64,000 nt of DNA from Streptomyces fragilis (GCF_003112515.1 NZ_BEVZ01000001.1:405940-469939); one strand, 5' to 3'; shown: positions 7,612-15,807, counted from the first letter of the stretch. The notes: generated by a model not told the origin, from the sequence alone. Numbers and translations: made by a program.

Positions 7612-9841
7612 GCCCATCCTCTTCCTCGTCTTCCTCGGGCAGGAGGAAAAGATCACGCTGCCGGTAGGCCTCACCCAGCGGAGGCGGCGGCGTCGGCCTT
7701 TCCTGGACTGCCTGCTCACGGCGGTGCCGCCGGTGGCTGTCAATGCTGTCCGCGGCCTGACGCGTCCTGTCCTGCCAGCGCAAGGGAGTGACCACCCCAT
7801 CCCCGACGGCAATCATGGCGGGTTCACTCTGCGGCCGGTCAGCCCGCGAAGCGGCGGCCTGGACGACCTCACGGGAGTGCTCAGTCCGCGCCGATTTCGG
7901 GAGCCGGGTCGGCCACTGACTCACCGGGACGCGAGAGCCGAGCAACTCCAGAAGGACCGGCAGAAGTTCATCGTCTGTGCGGGGCCTGAGCCCGCAAGCT
8001 TGGGCCTCCTTGAGGAGTTCGCGTACGCGTGCGTCACCGAAGGCGGGGGCCTGCCCATCAGGCGGCAGCCCGGTCCAGGCAAGGGGGTGCCAGTCGTGGG
8101 TGAGCGGGTCCTGGAAGAACACGCTGCGGCGGTCTCGGGGATCCCTGCGGATGACCCACTGGCCCTTGTGGTGTCCGCCGCGGGTCGAATGCTGGCCCCG
8201 GTAAGGGTCCAGGGCCGGAGCGTCATACCAAAGTCCGCGGATCTTCACTCCGCGCCGAGCATCGATCTTGCGGACGTGGTGGACGGGCAGCAGTTCGTAA
8301 AACAGTTCCGCCGAGGGGATCTCCATGGCGAATCCGGCCTGGGCGAACGAGGCGGCGAACAGTGAGTTGGGGCTGTGGTCGCCGCCAGGGTCCCAGCTGG
8401 GCGCGTACTGGCCCAGCCGGCGCCGTTGCCAGACTGCAACGATCCAGGTGGCGATCACGTGCTCCATCTCGTCGATGGTCAGCACCGCGTCACCTTCCGG
8501 GTCGGCGCCGCGGTCGCCGGGGTCGATGCCGGTGTAGCCGGGCAGCTGCTCGAACAGCAGCGACCTGATCGCGCCGAAGGCCCGCTCGCAGGCGGACTTG
8601 TCCGTGGGCCGCAGAACGCGGCTGGGAAGGATGTTGCAGCCGAGCACCCGCTGGGCGTCGACCAGGTGGTGGTTGCGATAGACAGACCCGTGGTCGGTGG
8701 TCACGGTCTCCGGCGCGAAGAACGGCAGGCCGGCGACCTTATGCCCGGCGAACTCGGCAACCACCGTGGCGGGCAGGCCGGGATAGGGCCACTCCAGTTC
8801 CTCACCCCAGTCTGCCCGCATCGGCAGGGGCAGCATCACGTCCCGCAGCAGCATCGCGACGTCCACCGACTGGTCGGAGACCAGGGTGAGACGGAAGGCG
8901 CAAAGGGAGTGCGTGTGCACGTCCATCGCGAGCGTGAGGTGGCATTTCACCGGATCGCCGAACACGCTCTCGCGGACCATCACCGGCAGCACCGTGGTGT
9001 CCAGCGCGACCACCTGGCCGGGCCGGTGGACCAGCACGTGCCCGTTCTTCGAGGGCAGTTCAGCCGAGCGCGCGTAGCGCTGGCGGGAGCCTCCCGGTCC
9101 GAACCACTCGCGCCAGACCACCCAGAGCGTCTGGTAGCTGGGGACGGTGACGTCCCGGTCGGGGAAGGTCTCGCGTACGTACTGGTGGATCATGCGTTCG
9201 CGGGTCCGCATCGTCACCTTCGACCGGTGCAGGGTCTCCGCACGGACCGCGAAGATCGCCTCACGGATCTCCTCCGTGATGCTGGGGTGGCCGCCGCTCT
9301 CGCGCAGCCACCGCTCGTCCGCGCATCCCACCAGACCCGATTCTCGCCGTCGGCGGTCCCAGCGGATCAGCGTGCGGTAGCCGACCCTGTCCAGGCCCAG
9401 CAGCTTCGCCTGCTGGCGGTCCATAGCGGCCAGTTCGGCGACCTTCGCCAAGCGGCGGGCGGTCAGCGTGGTCGTGGCCGGGTCGTACTCCGGTTTCGGC
9501 TCGCCCGGCGCGGGGCGCAGCGGGTCACCGCTGCGGTAGCCGGTCTCCACCTCCAGCAGGTGGGCCAGGCGGCAAGCGGCCAACTCCCGCCGTCTGGGCT
9601 CCAGATCCTGCACGGTCTTCGGCTGCCGGCCCCGGCCGGAGCCCTGGGCTGTGGTCCGGGACGAGGGACGGCAGTTGGGATGGTTGGCCAGGAAGCGGAA
9701 GGTCACCGGCTGCCGGGTGCCGTCGTCACCGACCAGGTGGACCCGCCCGAGCTCTGGCTCGCGGCGCTCGACCGTCCAGTGCCTGCCGTCCAGCACCAGG
9801 GCCGCCCCCGGCGACAGGTCCAGGACGGCCGCCGTCCCCAT
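7589..9841 (-). CDS. tniA: TniA/TnsB-like DDE transposase (Mu/rve type)
   Basis: 750 aa from the ATG at 9841, whose A is also the last base of the tnsA stop (TGATG); a longer frame to 9922 is rejected for that reason. The catalytic triad is complete: D281 (VVALDTTVLP), D383 (VTTDHGSVYRN) and E419 (DKSACERAFG), with exactly 35 residues between the last two (DD35E). Helix-turn-helix-like segments precede it (residues ~130-260), and a Mu-type beta-barrel region (GVKIRGLWYDAPAL) follows. The C-terminus is acidic (LLPEEDEEEDG), probably the tail that contacts the ATPase. It would cut the 3' ends and join the strands. With a TnsA partner, cut-and-paste movement is expected, rather than the replicative pathway of TnsA-less Tn5053-type elements. 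Confidence 0.9.
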   Translation of the reverse strand: MGTAAVLDLSPGAALVLDGRHWTVERREPELGRVHLVGDDGTRQPVTFRFLANHPNCRPSSRTTAQGSGRGRQPKTVQDLEPRRRELAACRLAHLLEVETGYRSGDPLRPAPGEPKPEYDPATTTLTARRLAKVAELAAMDRQQAKLLGLDRVGYRTLIRWDRRRRESGLVGCADERWLRESGGHPSITEEIREAIFAVRAETLHRSKVTMRTRERMIHQYVRETFPDRDVTVPSYQTLWVVWREWFGPGGSRQRYARSAELPSKNGHVLVHRPGQVVALDTTVLPVMVRESVFGDPVKCHLTLAMDVHTHSLCAFRLTLVSDQSVDVAMLLRDVMLPLPMRADWGEELEWPYPGLPATVVAEFAGHKVAGLPFFAPETVTTDHGSVYRNHHLVDAQRVLGCNILPSRVLRPTDKSACERAFGAIRSLLFEQLPGYTGIDPGDRGADPEGDAVLTIDEMEHVIATWIVAVWQRRRLGQYAPSWDPGGDHSPNSLFAASFAQAGFAMEIPSAELFYELLPVHHVRKIDARRGVKIRGLWYDAPALDPYRGQHSTRGGHHKGQWVIRRDPRDRRSVFFQDPLTHDWHPLAWTGLPPDGQAPAFGDARVRELLKEAQACGLRPRTDDELLPVLLELLGSRVPVSQWPTRLPKSARTEHSREVVQAAASRADRPQSEPAMIAVGDGVVTPLRWQDRTRQAADSIDSHRRHRREQAVQERPTPPPPLGEAYRQRDLFLLPEEDEEEDGHGGPGVG

Positions 9842-10698
9842 CACGCCCACCCGGCGGGGTCGATCACCGTGGACCGGTTGCCGAAGGGCCGGTTCAGGTC
9901 CGTGCCGAGGCGCCGGTGCCAAAGCAGGTGCAGAAGCTGGGCACGGGCCAGAGGCGGAAAGGGGGTGGCGTCAACGAGTTCGCCGAACGTGCCGCCCTCA
10001 CGGGCCGCCGCCACGAGCACCGGTCGTAGTCCCAGCGGGTCGGACAGCGGCCGGCGTTGGGAGGAGAAGACATCGACCGCAGCGGTAACATGATCCCTCC
10101 AGCCCGCCACGACGGTGTAGTGCCAGCCGCAGGCCAGCGCGACCTCGGCGGTCGCGGCGAACGCTTCCAGGTCCTTTGGCGCGATCAGTGCCCGTGGCCG
10201 TACGTCGATCAGCCAGATGCCGGTCCGCGTCACCGCTAGGAAGTCCGGGATGTGTCCCCTGCGGTCGGTCGCGGTGTCGAACCGCAGCCGCAGAGGCTGC
10301 GACAACACGTCGACGAGGCCGCCCGCGAAGTCGAGGACCAGAAGCAGTCGTGCCTCCTCCAGGCTCTCGGCCCCATGATGACGGCCGGTACTGACGAGGA
10401 ACTGAAGGCTGGGGCGGTGTCGTTGGGCCCGGCGCCAGGAGAACCAGCGCATTGGAGTGCCGTCCGCGAGAGGCGTGTGGGCCAGGTCCCGCACGGTGCA
10501 CGACACCTCGTCGCCCGCTGTCCGCCAGGTCACCGTCCAGCGGCGCGTCCACTCCGGCCCGAGGCCGAGGCTGTCCCTGCCCAGCGCCACGGACACCGGG
10601 ACAAGCAGGTCCTCCCACCAGCAGCTCTGTGACCACAGCCCACCGACCCGAGCCTCAGCCGGGGACGCTGGCTGTACGAGGGAACGTGCTCCGTCCAC
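9841..10698 (-). CDS. tnsA: TnsA-like endonuclease subunit of heteromeric transposase
   Basis: About 285 aa from GTG 10698; a TTG at 10773 is also in frame but falls in the putative transposon end, so the start is not settled. The nuclease core reads ESLEEARLLL, then SQPLRLRF, then HIPDFLAVTRTGIWLIDVRP: the E...PD...(D)xK order of TnsA restriction-like nucleases, except that the last motif is DVRP where DVKP or EVK is usual, so an Arg stands at the Lys position. TnsA cuts the 5' ends of the transposon so that it leaves the donor cleanly. The stop and the tniA start overlap (TGATG). It is first in the minus-strand operon and closest to the transposon end. Confidence 0.75.
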   Translation of the reverse strand: MDGARSLVQPASPAEARVGGLWSQSCWWEDLLVPVSVALGRDSLGLGPEWTRRWTVTWRTAGDEVSCTVRDLAHTPLADGTPMRWFSWRRAQRHRPSLQFLVSTGRHHGAESLEEARLLLVLDFAGGLVDVLSQPLRLRFDTATDRRGHIPDFLAVTRTGIWLIDVRPRALIAPKDLEAFAATAEVALACGWHYTVVAGWRDHVTAAVDVFSSQRRPLSDPLGLRPVLVAAAREGGTFGELVDATPFPPLARAQLLHLLWHRRLGTDLNRPFGNRSTVIDPAGWA

Positions 10699-10750
10699 GG
10701 CACCACTCGACCACCGTCGAGAGCGGCAAGCAGAGTGATCTCCGGATCTG

Positions 10751-10866
10751 GTGACAACTCGGCCGAGAAACAACCGGAAGTGACAACTACCGCATGAATC
10801 TGGTGGCAGGAAGCACTGGAATCACGAGAGAACACGTCAGGTCAAAGGACCTCCCCGGTGACACCT
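10751..10866. repeat. Repeated GTGACA motifs, putative transposon end
   Basis: The 9-mer GTGACAACT occurs at 10751-10759 and 10780-10788, and a third GTGACA at 10858-10863; GGAAGTGAC and GGAAGTCAC elements lie beside them. Short spaced repeats just outside the tnsA gene are where Tn7-like elements keep their transposase-binding sites. The outer edge and target duplication cannot be fixed because the other end is not in the window. Confidence 0.45.
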
Positions 10867-10882
10867 AACGCTGGAAGTCACA

Positions 10883-10988
10883 CGGCCGCGGAGGCGGCCG
10901 CCGGGCGTATCGGTGCGACAGGCCGGTGATGTGACGCACCACCAGGACCGTCAGGGCCGTCAGGGCCGTCAGGGCCGTCCCCCGCAGG
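10883..10988. other. Junction between transposon module and core chromosome
   Basis: A hairpin CGGCCGC/GCGGCCG (10883-10900, loop GGAG) is followed by three tandem copies of the 9-mer GTCAGGGCC (10950-10976). The first core gene (HAD hydrolase, minus strand) ends at 10989, so the hairpin may be its terminator and the insertion may have occurred just beyond it. No tRNA gene is present. Confidence 0.4.
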
Positions 10989-11726
10989 TCACGGTCGGCC
11001 GTGGTCCGCCCTCGCGGGGACCGGGCAGGCCTGCAGCGCGTCGAGCACGAACTTCAGCGAGCCGACCAGGTGCAGGGCGCCCGCATCGAGCAGCGAGGCC
11101 TCCCCGGACGCGCTCCGCGCGTGGCCGAGGAAGGCGACACCGGCCGCGCGGGCGGCCTCGAGGTGGGCGGGGGTCTCGCCGACGAACAGGGCCTCCCCCC
11201 GCTCCGCCCCCAGCGAGGCGAGCGCCCCGGCCAGCGTGTAGCGGAACTCCTCGCGGCGCCCGGTCCCCCGCCCGCACACGCGGGGCAGCGCGTCCGTCAG
11301 TCCACGCCCGGCCACGTAGCGGCTTCCCGCCTCCGCGTCGTGGCGGGTCACCACCGCCGTGCGCACGCCCAGCGCGGCCCAGGTGCGCACCAGCGGGTCG
11401 GCCCACGGCGTGGGCGACGCCTTCGGCACGGCGCGGAGCTCGGCCGCGGTGAGGCGTGCGCGCAAGGCGGTCGCGACCGCCTCGTCCGGGCCCTCGGCCA
11501 CGGCCGCGAGGACCGCGTAGGGGTCTCGGCCGGTCCGGACGGCCGCCGGGAGCGTCCCGCCCGCCCCGGAGCGGTCGAGCCAGGCGATCAGGTCGTCGGC
11601 GAGCAGCCGTTCCTCGTCGCCGCCGGGGGCGAAGAGCCGGCACAGGGGGCCGTCGAGGGCGAGCAGGACGACGCGGGCACGGGAGACGAGGCGGTCCGCC
11701 TCGGCGGTCATCACATGAGGGGCCAT
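10989..11726 (-). CDS. HAD-family hydrolase
   Basis: 245 aa from the ATG at 11726, which shares its A with the stop of the upstream GntR gene (TGATG). Motif I is VVLLALDGPLCRLF, where the usual DxDxT nucleophile region is reduced to ALDGP: one Asp is kept and the second is replaced by Pro. TAVVTRH serves as motif II and EALFVGETPAHLEAARAAGV as motif III/IV, with E/D at the metal position. It is probably a small-molecule phosphatase of the phosphoglycolate-phosphatase branch; the substrate is unknown. It is coupled to the GntR regulator, suggesting shared control. Confidence 0.75.
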   Translation of the reverse strand: MAPHVMTAEADRLVSRARVVLLALDGPLCRLFAPGGDEERLLADDLIAWLDRSGAGGTLPAAVRTGRDPYAVLAAVAEGPDEAVATALRARLTAAELRAVPKASPTPWADPLVRTWAALGVRTAVVTRHDAEAGSRYVAGRGLTDALPRVCGRGTGRREEFRYTLAGALASLGAERGEALFVGETPAHLEAARAAGVAFLGHARSASGEASLLDAGALHLVGSLKFVLDALQACPVPARADHGRP

Positions 11727-12604
11727 CAGGACAGTGTCAGGTCCGTGGTGATGGTTGCCCAGAGGGCGTCGAACCACTTCTGCGACTGCTCCACGAACGC
11801 CGCGTCCCGTGAGGCCCCGGCACGCTCGAAGGAGAACAGGAGGGACTCCGCGCTCATCCCGTCGAACACCTCGACCGCCTCGCTCTCCCCGACCGTCTCC
11901 TCCCGCCGGGTGATCATGTAGTAGGCCATCAGCGCCTCGGAGCCGTTGAGCAGGTAGAGCTTCATCGGCGGGGTGAACGGCAGCGCCCGGAAGGTGACCC
12001 GGACGTCCACGCCGTGCGAGTGGCGCAGCATCCGCAGGTTGTGGCGCAGGACGTGGCCCTGGGCGTTGCGCTGCGCCAGCCACCACTCGTGGACCGGGTC
12101 GGGCGGCTCGACGTCGCCGTCGGCCCGCCTGCGGCGCCCCTCGACCGGGACCGGGAAGGCGAGGTTGATGTTCCGGGACGGGACCAGGATCCGCACGTCG
12201 ATGGACTCCGGCCGGACCCGGCCCTCGTGGACCATCCGCAGCGGCTCGGCGAGCGCCAGCATCAGCGTCTCGGCGGTCAGGCAGACCGCGTCGATCCGCA
12301 CCGCGGGCTCCTGGAAGGCCTGCACCAGCCGGGGCGCGAGGCCGACCATGGCCGGGCGCGGCTCGCCCGAGGCCGGCCTGCGCTCGGCGATCCTCGGCGG
12401 GCTCCCCTTGCTGACGTTGGTGAGCAGGCCGAGCTCCTGCAACGTGCGCAGGGCCTGACGCACCGCGCCGCGCTCCACGCCGAACTCCTCGGCGAGCTCC
12501 GCCTGGGTGGGCAGCCTGTCGCCCGCCCTCAGCTCACCGGCCTGGATCCGGTCGCGCAGCACCTCGGCGATCTCGTGGGACGAGAGTCTCCTGTTGCCAG
12601 TCAC
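11726..12604 (-). CDS. GntR-family winged-helix transcriptional regulator
   Basis: 292 aa from a GTG at 12604, 9 nt after AGGAG; alternative upstream starts (GTG 12625, TTG 12640) lack a placed ribosome site. Residues ~10-75 form the GntR helix-turn-helix: EVLRDRIQAGELRAGDRLPT, then QAELAEEFGVERGAVRQALRTLQELGLL. The C-terminal ~200 residues are not a typical FadR/HutC ligand domain. They contain HNLRMLRHSHGVDVRVTF and a run of hydrophobic strands; the ligand is unknown. It is translationally coupled to the HAD hydrolase. Palindromes just upstream (12643-12659, 12693-12707) are plausible autoregulatory sites, facing a divergent small membrane-protein gene. Confidence 0.85.
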   Translation of the reverse strand: MTGNRRLSSHEIAEVLRDRIQAGELRAGDRLPTQAELAEEFGVERGAVRQALRTLQELGLLTNVSKGSPPRIAERRPASGEPRPAMVGLAPRLVQAFQEPAVRIDAVCLTAETLMLALAEPLRMVHEGRVRPESIDVRILVPSRNINLAFPVPVEGRRRRADGDVEPPDPVHEWWLAQRNAQGHVLRHNLRMLRHSHGVDVRVTFRALPFTPPMKLYLLNGSEALMAYYMITRREETVGESEAVEVFDGMSAESLLFSFERAGASRDAAFVEQSQKWFDALWATITTDLTLS

Positions 12605-12642
12605 CGCCACGCTCTCCTGACTCACGACCGAACGGTACAACT

Positions 12643-12659
12643 TCCGTACAGATTACGGA
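12643..12659. promoter_or_regulatory. Palindrome TCCGTA-N5-TACGGA (putative GntR operator)
   Basis: A perfect 6-5-6 inverted repeat immediately upstream of the gntR start. It lies in the divergent intergenic region, where an autoregulator would be expected to bind. No binding data; inferred from position and symmetry. Confidence 0.5.
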
Positions 12660-12692
12660 GGTTGGTTTCGCGAACCACCAACTGGACATAAC

Positions 12693-12707
12693 TCCAACCA
12701 ACTTGGA
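12693..12707. promoter_or_regulatory. Palindrome TCCAA-N5-TTGGA within an AACT/AGTT-rich stretch
   Basis: Perfect 5-5-5 inverted repeat. It sits in a 12670-12735 stretch full of CCAACT/AGTTGG words, which recur at 13080-13110 on the other side of the small membrane gene together with two copies of GTACAACTT (12635 and 13007). The density suggests several sites for one regulator. Confidence 0.4.
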
Positions 12708-12803
12708 CACTTGGCAGAGTTGGACCGAGTTGGCCCCACTTCCATCGCCGGGAGCGAACCACAGACCGCACCGCCCACGAGACCGAGACCCCCTGGAGGC
12801 ACC

Positions 12804-12995
12804 GTGCCCGCCCTTGCCGCCCTCGCCGCCGCCGTCGCCGTCGTCATGGTCGAGCGGTACGTCGAGATGAGGTACGGCACGGCCGGTCTCGTCGGCCTGC
12901 TGCTCCTCACCGTCGGCCGCAAGGCCAACAGCCCGACGTGCAGCTCCGCGGGCGCGGTGGTGCTCGCCGTGACCGTCACCTCGCCGGCGGTCTGA
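12804..12995 (+). CDS. Small hydrophobic membrane protein (63 aa)
   Basis: GTG start at 12804, 4 nt after a strong GGAGG. The product is largely hydrophobic: one segment at residues 1-16 (PALAALAAAVAVVMV), a short charged loop ERYVEMRYG, a second segment TAGLVGLLLLTVG and a third near the C-terminus. It looks like a two- or three-helix membrane protein resembling small spread-type or conserved Streptomyces proteins. It is transcribed divergently from gntR and flanked on both sides by the same repeated operator-like words, so it is probably controlled by that regulator. No function is assigned. Confidence 0.6.
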   Translation: MPALAALAAAVAVVMVERYVEMRYGTAGLVGLLLLTVGRKANSPTCSSAGAVVLAVTVTSPAV

Positions 12996-13372
12996 CTCGG
13001 CAAGCGTACAACTTCGCGCCATTTCCGGGGAGTTCACGCAAAGGTGGTTACCCCGACGGGCGAGATGGATACAACTGGAAGTGAGTTGGTCGCCAACTCC
13101 TCCAACCTGGCTCGGGAGCCGGGTGGTTGGCGGCAGAGCCGGATCGCGGCAGCGTTCCTCTCCGGAGGGGAGCCGGGAGCGCACTCCCACAACTGAAGAG
13201 CACGCTACGGATGCACCACCCCAGCACAGTCCCGTCCACCACCGGCCGGCGAGCGCCGGGCAGGAAGGAGGTCCGACCAGGGCAGTTCACGGCAGGGTGC
13301 CCGCCCTACCGGGCGGGGCCCCTGCGGCCCCCCACGAGGGGCCGCACCCCCGCACCACCGGTCGGCCCAGGC
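12996..13372. other. Intergenic region with terminator hairpin
   Basis: No credible gene. At 13080-13105 the words AGTTGG and CCAACT form a short inverted repeat. At 13323-13346 the arms TGCGGCCCC and GGGGCCGCA (6-nt loop) form a hairpin about 27 bp beyond the asparaginase stop, the likely terminator for that minus-strand gene. Confidence 0.5.
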
Positions 13373-14449
13373 TCAGAAGACCGCGCGCACGGAGCCGACC
13401 TCCCGGCCGCCGCCCAGCAGCGGCGCACGGCCGATGCGCTCCAGCACGGGGGCGTCGACCCCCGCCAGGCGCAGCGCCCGCGCCAGCACCGGGCCGAGCG
13501 CGCGCGTCGCGCCGTCCTCCACCTTGAACGCCAGCGCCCGCCCGTCCGGCAGCGCCACGGCCTGCACCGCCTCGGCGCCCATCTTCGACAGGACTCCCGG
13601 CACCTCGCGCATCAGCCAGGTGTCCGGACGACGCGTTCCGGCCACGTACTCCGGGTACGCCCGCATCGCGTCCGCCACCCGGCGCTCCGCGCTGCCCGGC
13701 TCCGCCAGGACGTAGGCGCGGAAGGCCCGGGCCAGGCCGGTGAGGCCGATCGCCATCAGGGGCGCGCCGCAGCCGTCGGTGCCCACCGCGGCCACCGGCT
13801 CCCCCGCCGCCTCCTCGACCGCCGCGTGCACGAGCCGCTGCAGCGGGTGCCCCGGGTCGAGGTAGTCCTCCAGCGACCATCCGTTGAGGGCGGAGGCGGC
13901 CAGCATGGCGGTGTGCTTGCCGGAGCAGTTCATGGCGACCCGCTCCCGGACGCCGCCGGCGGCCAGGTACGCCTCCGCCTCGACCGGGTCCAGCGGCAGG
14001 TCGACGGGGCAGCCCAGCTGCTCCTCGCTCAGCCGGAACTCGGCCAGCATCTCGCGCACCAGCTCGCGGTGAAACGTTTCCCCGCTGTGGCTGGCCGCCG
14101 CCAGGGCCAGCCGCTCGCCCTTCAGCGCCAGTCCGGCCCGCAGGATCGCGGCAGCCTGCATCGGCTTGTTCGACGACCGGGGGAAGACGGCCACACCCGG
14201 ATCGCCGAGCGCGAACTCCACCGACCCGTCCGGCGCCAGCAGCACCAGGTGCCCGCGGTGCCGCCCCTCCACGAAGCCCGAGCGCACCACCTCGGCCAGC
14301 GGCACCGGCTCGACGGCGGGAGCGGCCGGCGCCGCGGCGGCGGCCCGGCCGGCGGGGTCCGCCGGATCGACCCGGTCGGCCCGGTCGGCGGCCGGGGCGG
14401 GGCGGTCGTCGGCGAGGACGCGGGTCGGCTCGGAGGTCGGCTCGGACAC
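13373..14449 (-). CDS. Type II asparaginase-family protein
   Basis: 358 aa with a GTG start. The first ~50 residues are a low-complexity A/P/D tail. The rest matches the asparaginase II family found in Rhizobium and actinomycetes: VVRSGFVEGRHRGHLVLL, SSNKPMQAAAILRAG, LALAAASHSGE, MNCSGKHTAML and GTDGCGAPL. It would hydrolyse L-asparagine to aspartate and ammonia. It has no signal peptide, so a cytoplasmic enzyme is expected. It lies 23 bp downstream of rsiG on the same strand and may be co-transcribed with it. Confidence 0.85.
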   Translation of the reverse strand: MSEPTSEPTRVLADDRPAPAADRADRVDPADPAGRAAAAAPAAPAVEPVPLAEVVRSGFVEGRHRGHLVLLAPDGSVEFALGDPGVAVFPRSSNKPMQAAAILRAGLALKGERLALAAASHSGETFHRELVREMLAEFRLSEEQLGCPVDLPLDPVEAEAYLAAGGVRERVAMNCSGKHTAMLAASALNGWSLEDYLDPGHPLQRLVHAAVEEAAGEPVAAVGTDGCGAPLMAIGLTGLARAFRAYVLAEPGSAERRVADAMRAYPEYVAGTRRPDTWLMREVPGVLSKMGAEAVQAVALPDGRALAFKVEDGATRALGPVLARALRLAGVDAPVLERIGRAPLLGGGREVGSVRAVF

Positions 14450-14472
14450 GGTGCGGTGCCTTTCGGGAGGGT

Positions 14473-15144
14473 TCAGAGCAGCAGGTCGTCCACCTGTGCT
14501 TCTCCCTCACGGTACCTGCGCGCCAGCTCGGCCCCGCACGCGTCGGCGGTGCGCTGCAGCTCCTGGCGGCGCAGCGACACCCCGCGCTCGTGCCGCACCA
14601 GACGGGCGAGGGCCACCCGCAGCTCCACGTCGGTCCGGGCGGCCAGGTCGGAGAGGCCGACCTCGTCCAGCATCCCGGCCGCCTCCCGCCGGTACTCCTC
14701 GCTCCGCGGGGCGGAGAAGGTGACGTGCCGGGCCGACGAGGGGTGGCGGGCGGGGGCGTCCCGGAGGATCTCCGGCAGCCGCTCCATGACCGGCCCCAGC
14801 TCGGCCGCGGGCCCCTGCCCGGGGCCGGCCGGGCCCCTGCGGCCCAGCTCGGCGCGGAGGATGTCGATCCGGCCCTGCAGCAGCCGCCGCAGGTAGCTGA
14901 GGTCCGCCTCGTCGGCCTGCGCACGGCGCCGCAGCGCGCGGATCTCGGCCATCGGCAGCCCGGCGACCGGCACGGCCGCCACCGGCGTCCTGGCCGCCCC
15001 GCAGACCGTCCCCTGCGGGGCCACGGCCCCGGAGGCCGCCGCCATGTCGTGCGCGGGCGTCCGCTGCGCGAAGGCGCGCCCCGCCACCGCCTGCCCGTCC
15101 CGCTCGGCCGCCCGTCCGCCGATGTGCGTTCCCGGTGTCCTCAT
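14473..15144 (-). CDS. rsiG: RsiG, c-di-GMP-dependent anti-sigma factor for WhiG
   Basis: 223 aa from the ATG at 15144 (a second ATG at 15156 is possible). It carries two exact copies of E(X)3S(X)2R(X)3Q(X)3D: E79-S83-R86-Q90-D94 and E186-S190-R193-Q197-D201, each on a predicted helix of an antiparallel coiled coil. This duplicated motif is the published hallmark of RsiG, which binds a c-di-GMP dimer and then holds the sporulation sigma factor WhiG inactive. A ~70-residue N-terminal extension rich in Ala, Gly and Pro is probably disordered. WhiG itself is not in the window. Confidence 0.9.
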   Translation of the reverse strand: MRTPGTHIGGRAAERDGQAVAGRAFAQRTPAHDMAAASGAVAPQGTVCGAARTPVAAVPVAGLPMAEIRALRRRAQADEADLSYLRRLLQGRIDILRAELGRRGPAGPGQGPAAELGPVMERLPEILRDAPARHPSSARHVTFSAPRSEEYRREAAGMLDEVGLSDLAARTDVELRVALARLVRHERGVSLRRQELQRTADACGAELARRYREGEAQVDDLLL

Positions 15145-15313
15145 CTGCTCCAGCATCTCCTTGGTCGCCCGCGACCGGCGTGTGGACCTGCATCGTGCCA
15201 CCCCAAGTGGCCGCAATGTGCGCGAGTGTCCATGATCGTCCCCTGTTGGGGGGCGTGCGAACCTCCTGGGGTCAGGCGGAACAGCCGTTCGGCGACACGG
15301 CATGATGGGGACC

Positions 15314-15739
15314 ATGCGAGCGGTGGTGCAGCGGGTGGACGGCGCGAGCGTCGTCGTCGAGGGCGAGACGGTCGGAGAGATCACTGGTGAGGGGCTGTGC
15401 GTCCTGGTCGGGGTCACCCACGAGGACACCCCGGAGAAGGCGGCCCAGCTGGCCCGCAAGCTCTGGTCGCTGCGCGTCCTGCGCGACGAGAAGTCCTGCA
15501 GCGACGTGGACGCGCCGCTTCTGGTGATCAGCCAGTTCACCCTTTACGGGGACGCCCGCAAGGGTCGCCGGCCCACCTGGAACGCGGCGGCGCCCGGCCC
15601 GGTGGCCGAGCCGCTGGTGGACGAGGTGGTGGCGCGACTGCGCGCGCTCGGCGCGACGGTGGCGACCGGCCGGTTCGGGGCCGAGATGAGGGTGTCCCTC
15701 ACCAACGACGGCCCCTTCACCGTCCTGCTGGAGATGTAG
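15314..15739 (+). CDS. dtd: D-aminoacyl-tRNA deacylase
   Basis: 141 aa. The start ATG at 15314 (MRAVVQRV) is preferred over 15302 because DTD proteins begin with this sequence. The two family motifs are present: SQFTLYGD (residues ~75-82) and the C-terminal [11 protein letters not shown], where the usual NxGPVT is NDGPFT. DTD removes D-amino acids and glycine from mischarged tRNAs. It is a homodimeric cytoplasmic enzyme. Monocistronic, divergent from rsiG and convergent with ygfZ. Confidence 0.95.
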   Translation: MRAVVQRVDGASVVVEGETVGEITGEGLCVLVGVTHEDTPEKAAQLARKLWSLRVLRDEKSCSDVDAPLLVISQFTLYGDARKGRRPTWNAAAPGPVAEPLVDEVVARLRALGATVATGRFGAEMRVSLTNDGPFTVLLEM

Positions 15740-15786
15740 GGCCCGGCAGGGCGCGGGGCGCGGCAAGGGCCGAGGCCCCGCGGGCG

Positions 15787-15807
15787 GGGGCTCCGGGCAG
15801 GAGCCCC
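15787..15807. terminator. Hairpin between convergent dtd and ygfZ
   Basis: GGGGCTCC, loop GGGCA, GGAGCCCC: perfect 8-bp stem between two convergent genes, likely serving both. Confidence 0.6.

Noticed and set aside
8375..10093. 572-aa open frame on the plus strand
   Set aside because: Antisense shadow of tniA, which has an intact DD35E triad.
5061..10698. CRISPR-guided transposition
   Set aside because: TniQ suggested it, but no Cas genes, repeats or array are present in the window.
10950..10976. CRISPR array or attachment core from GTCAGGGCC repeats
   Set aside because: Three tandem 9-mers without spacers, too short; simple tandem repeat.
10883..13372. tRNA gene as the transposon target
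   Set aside because: No cloverleaf or TPsiC-loop sequence found by eye on either strand.
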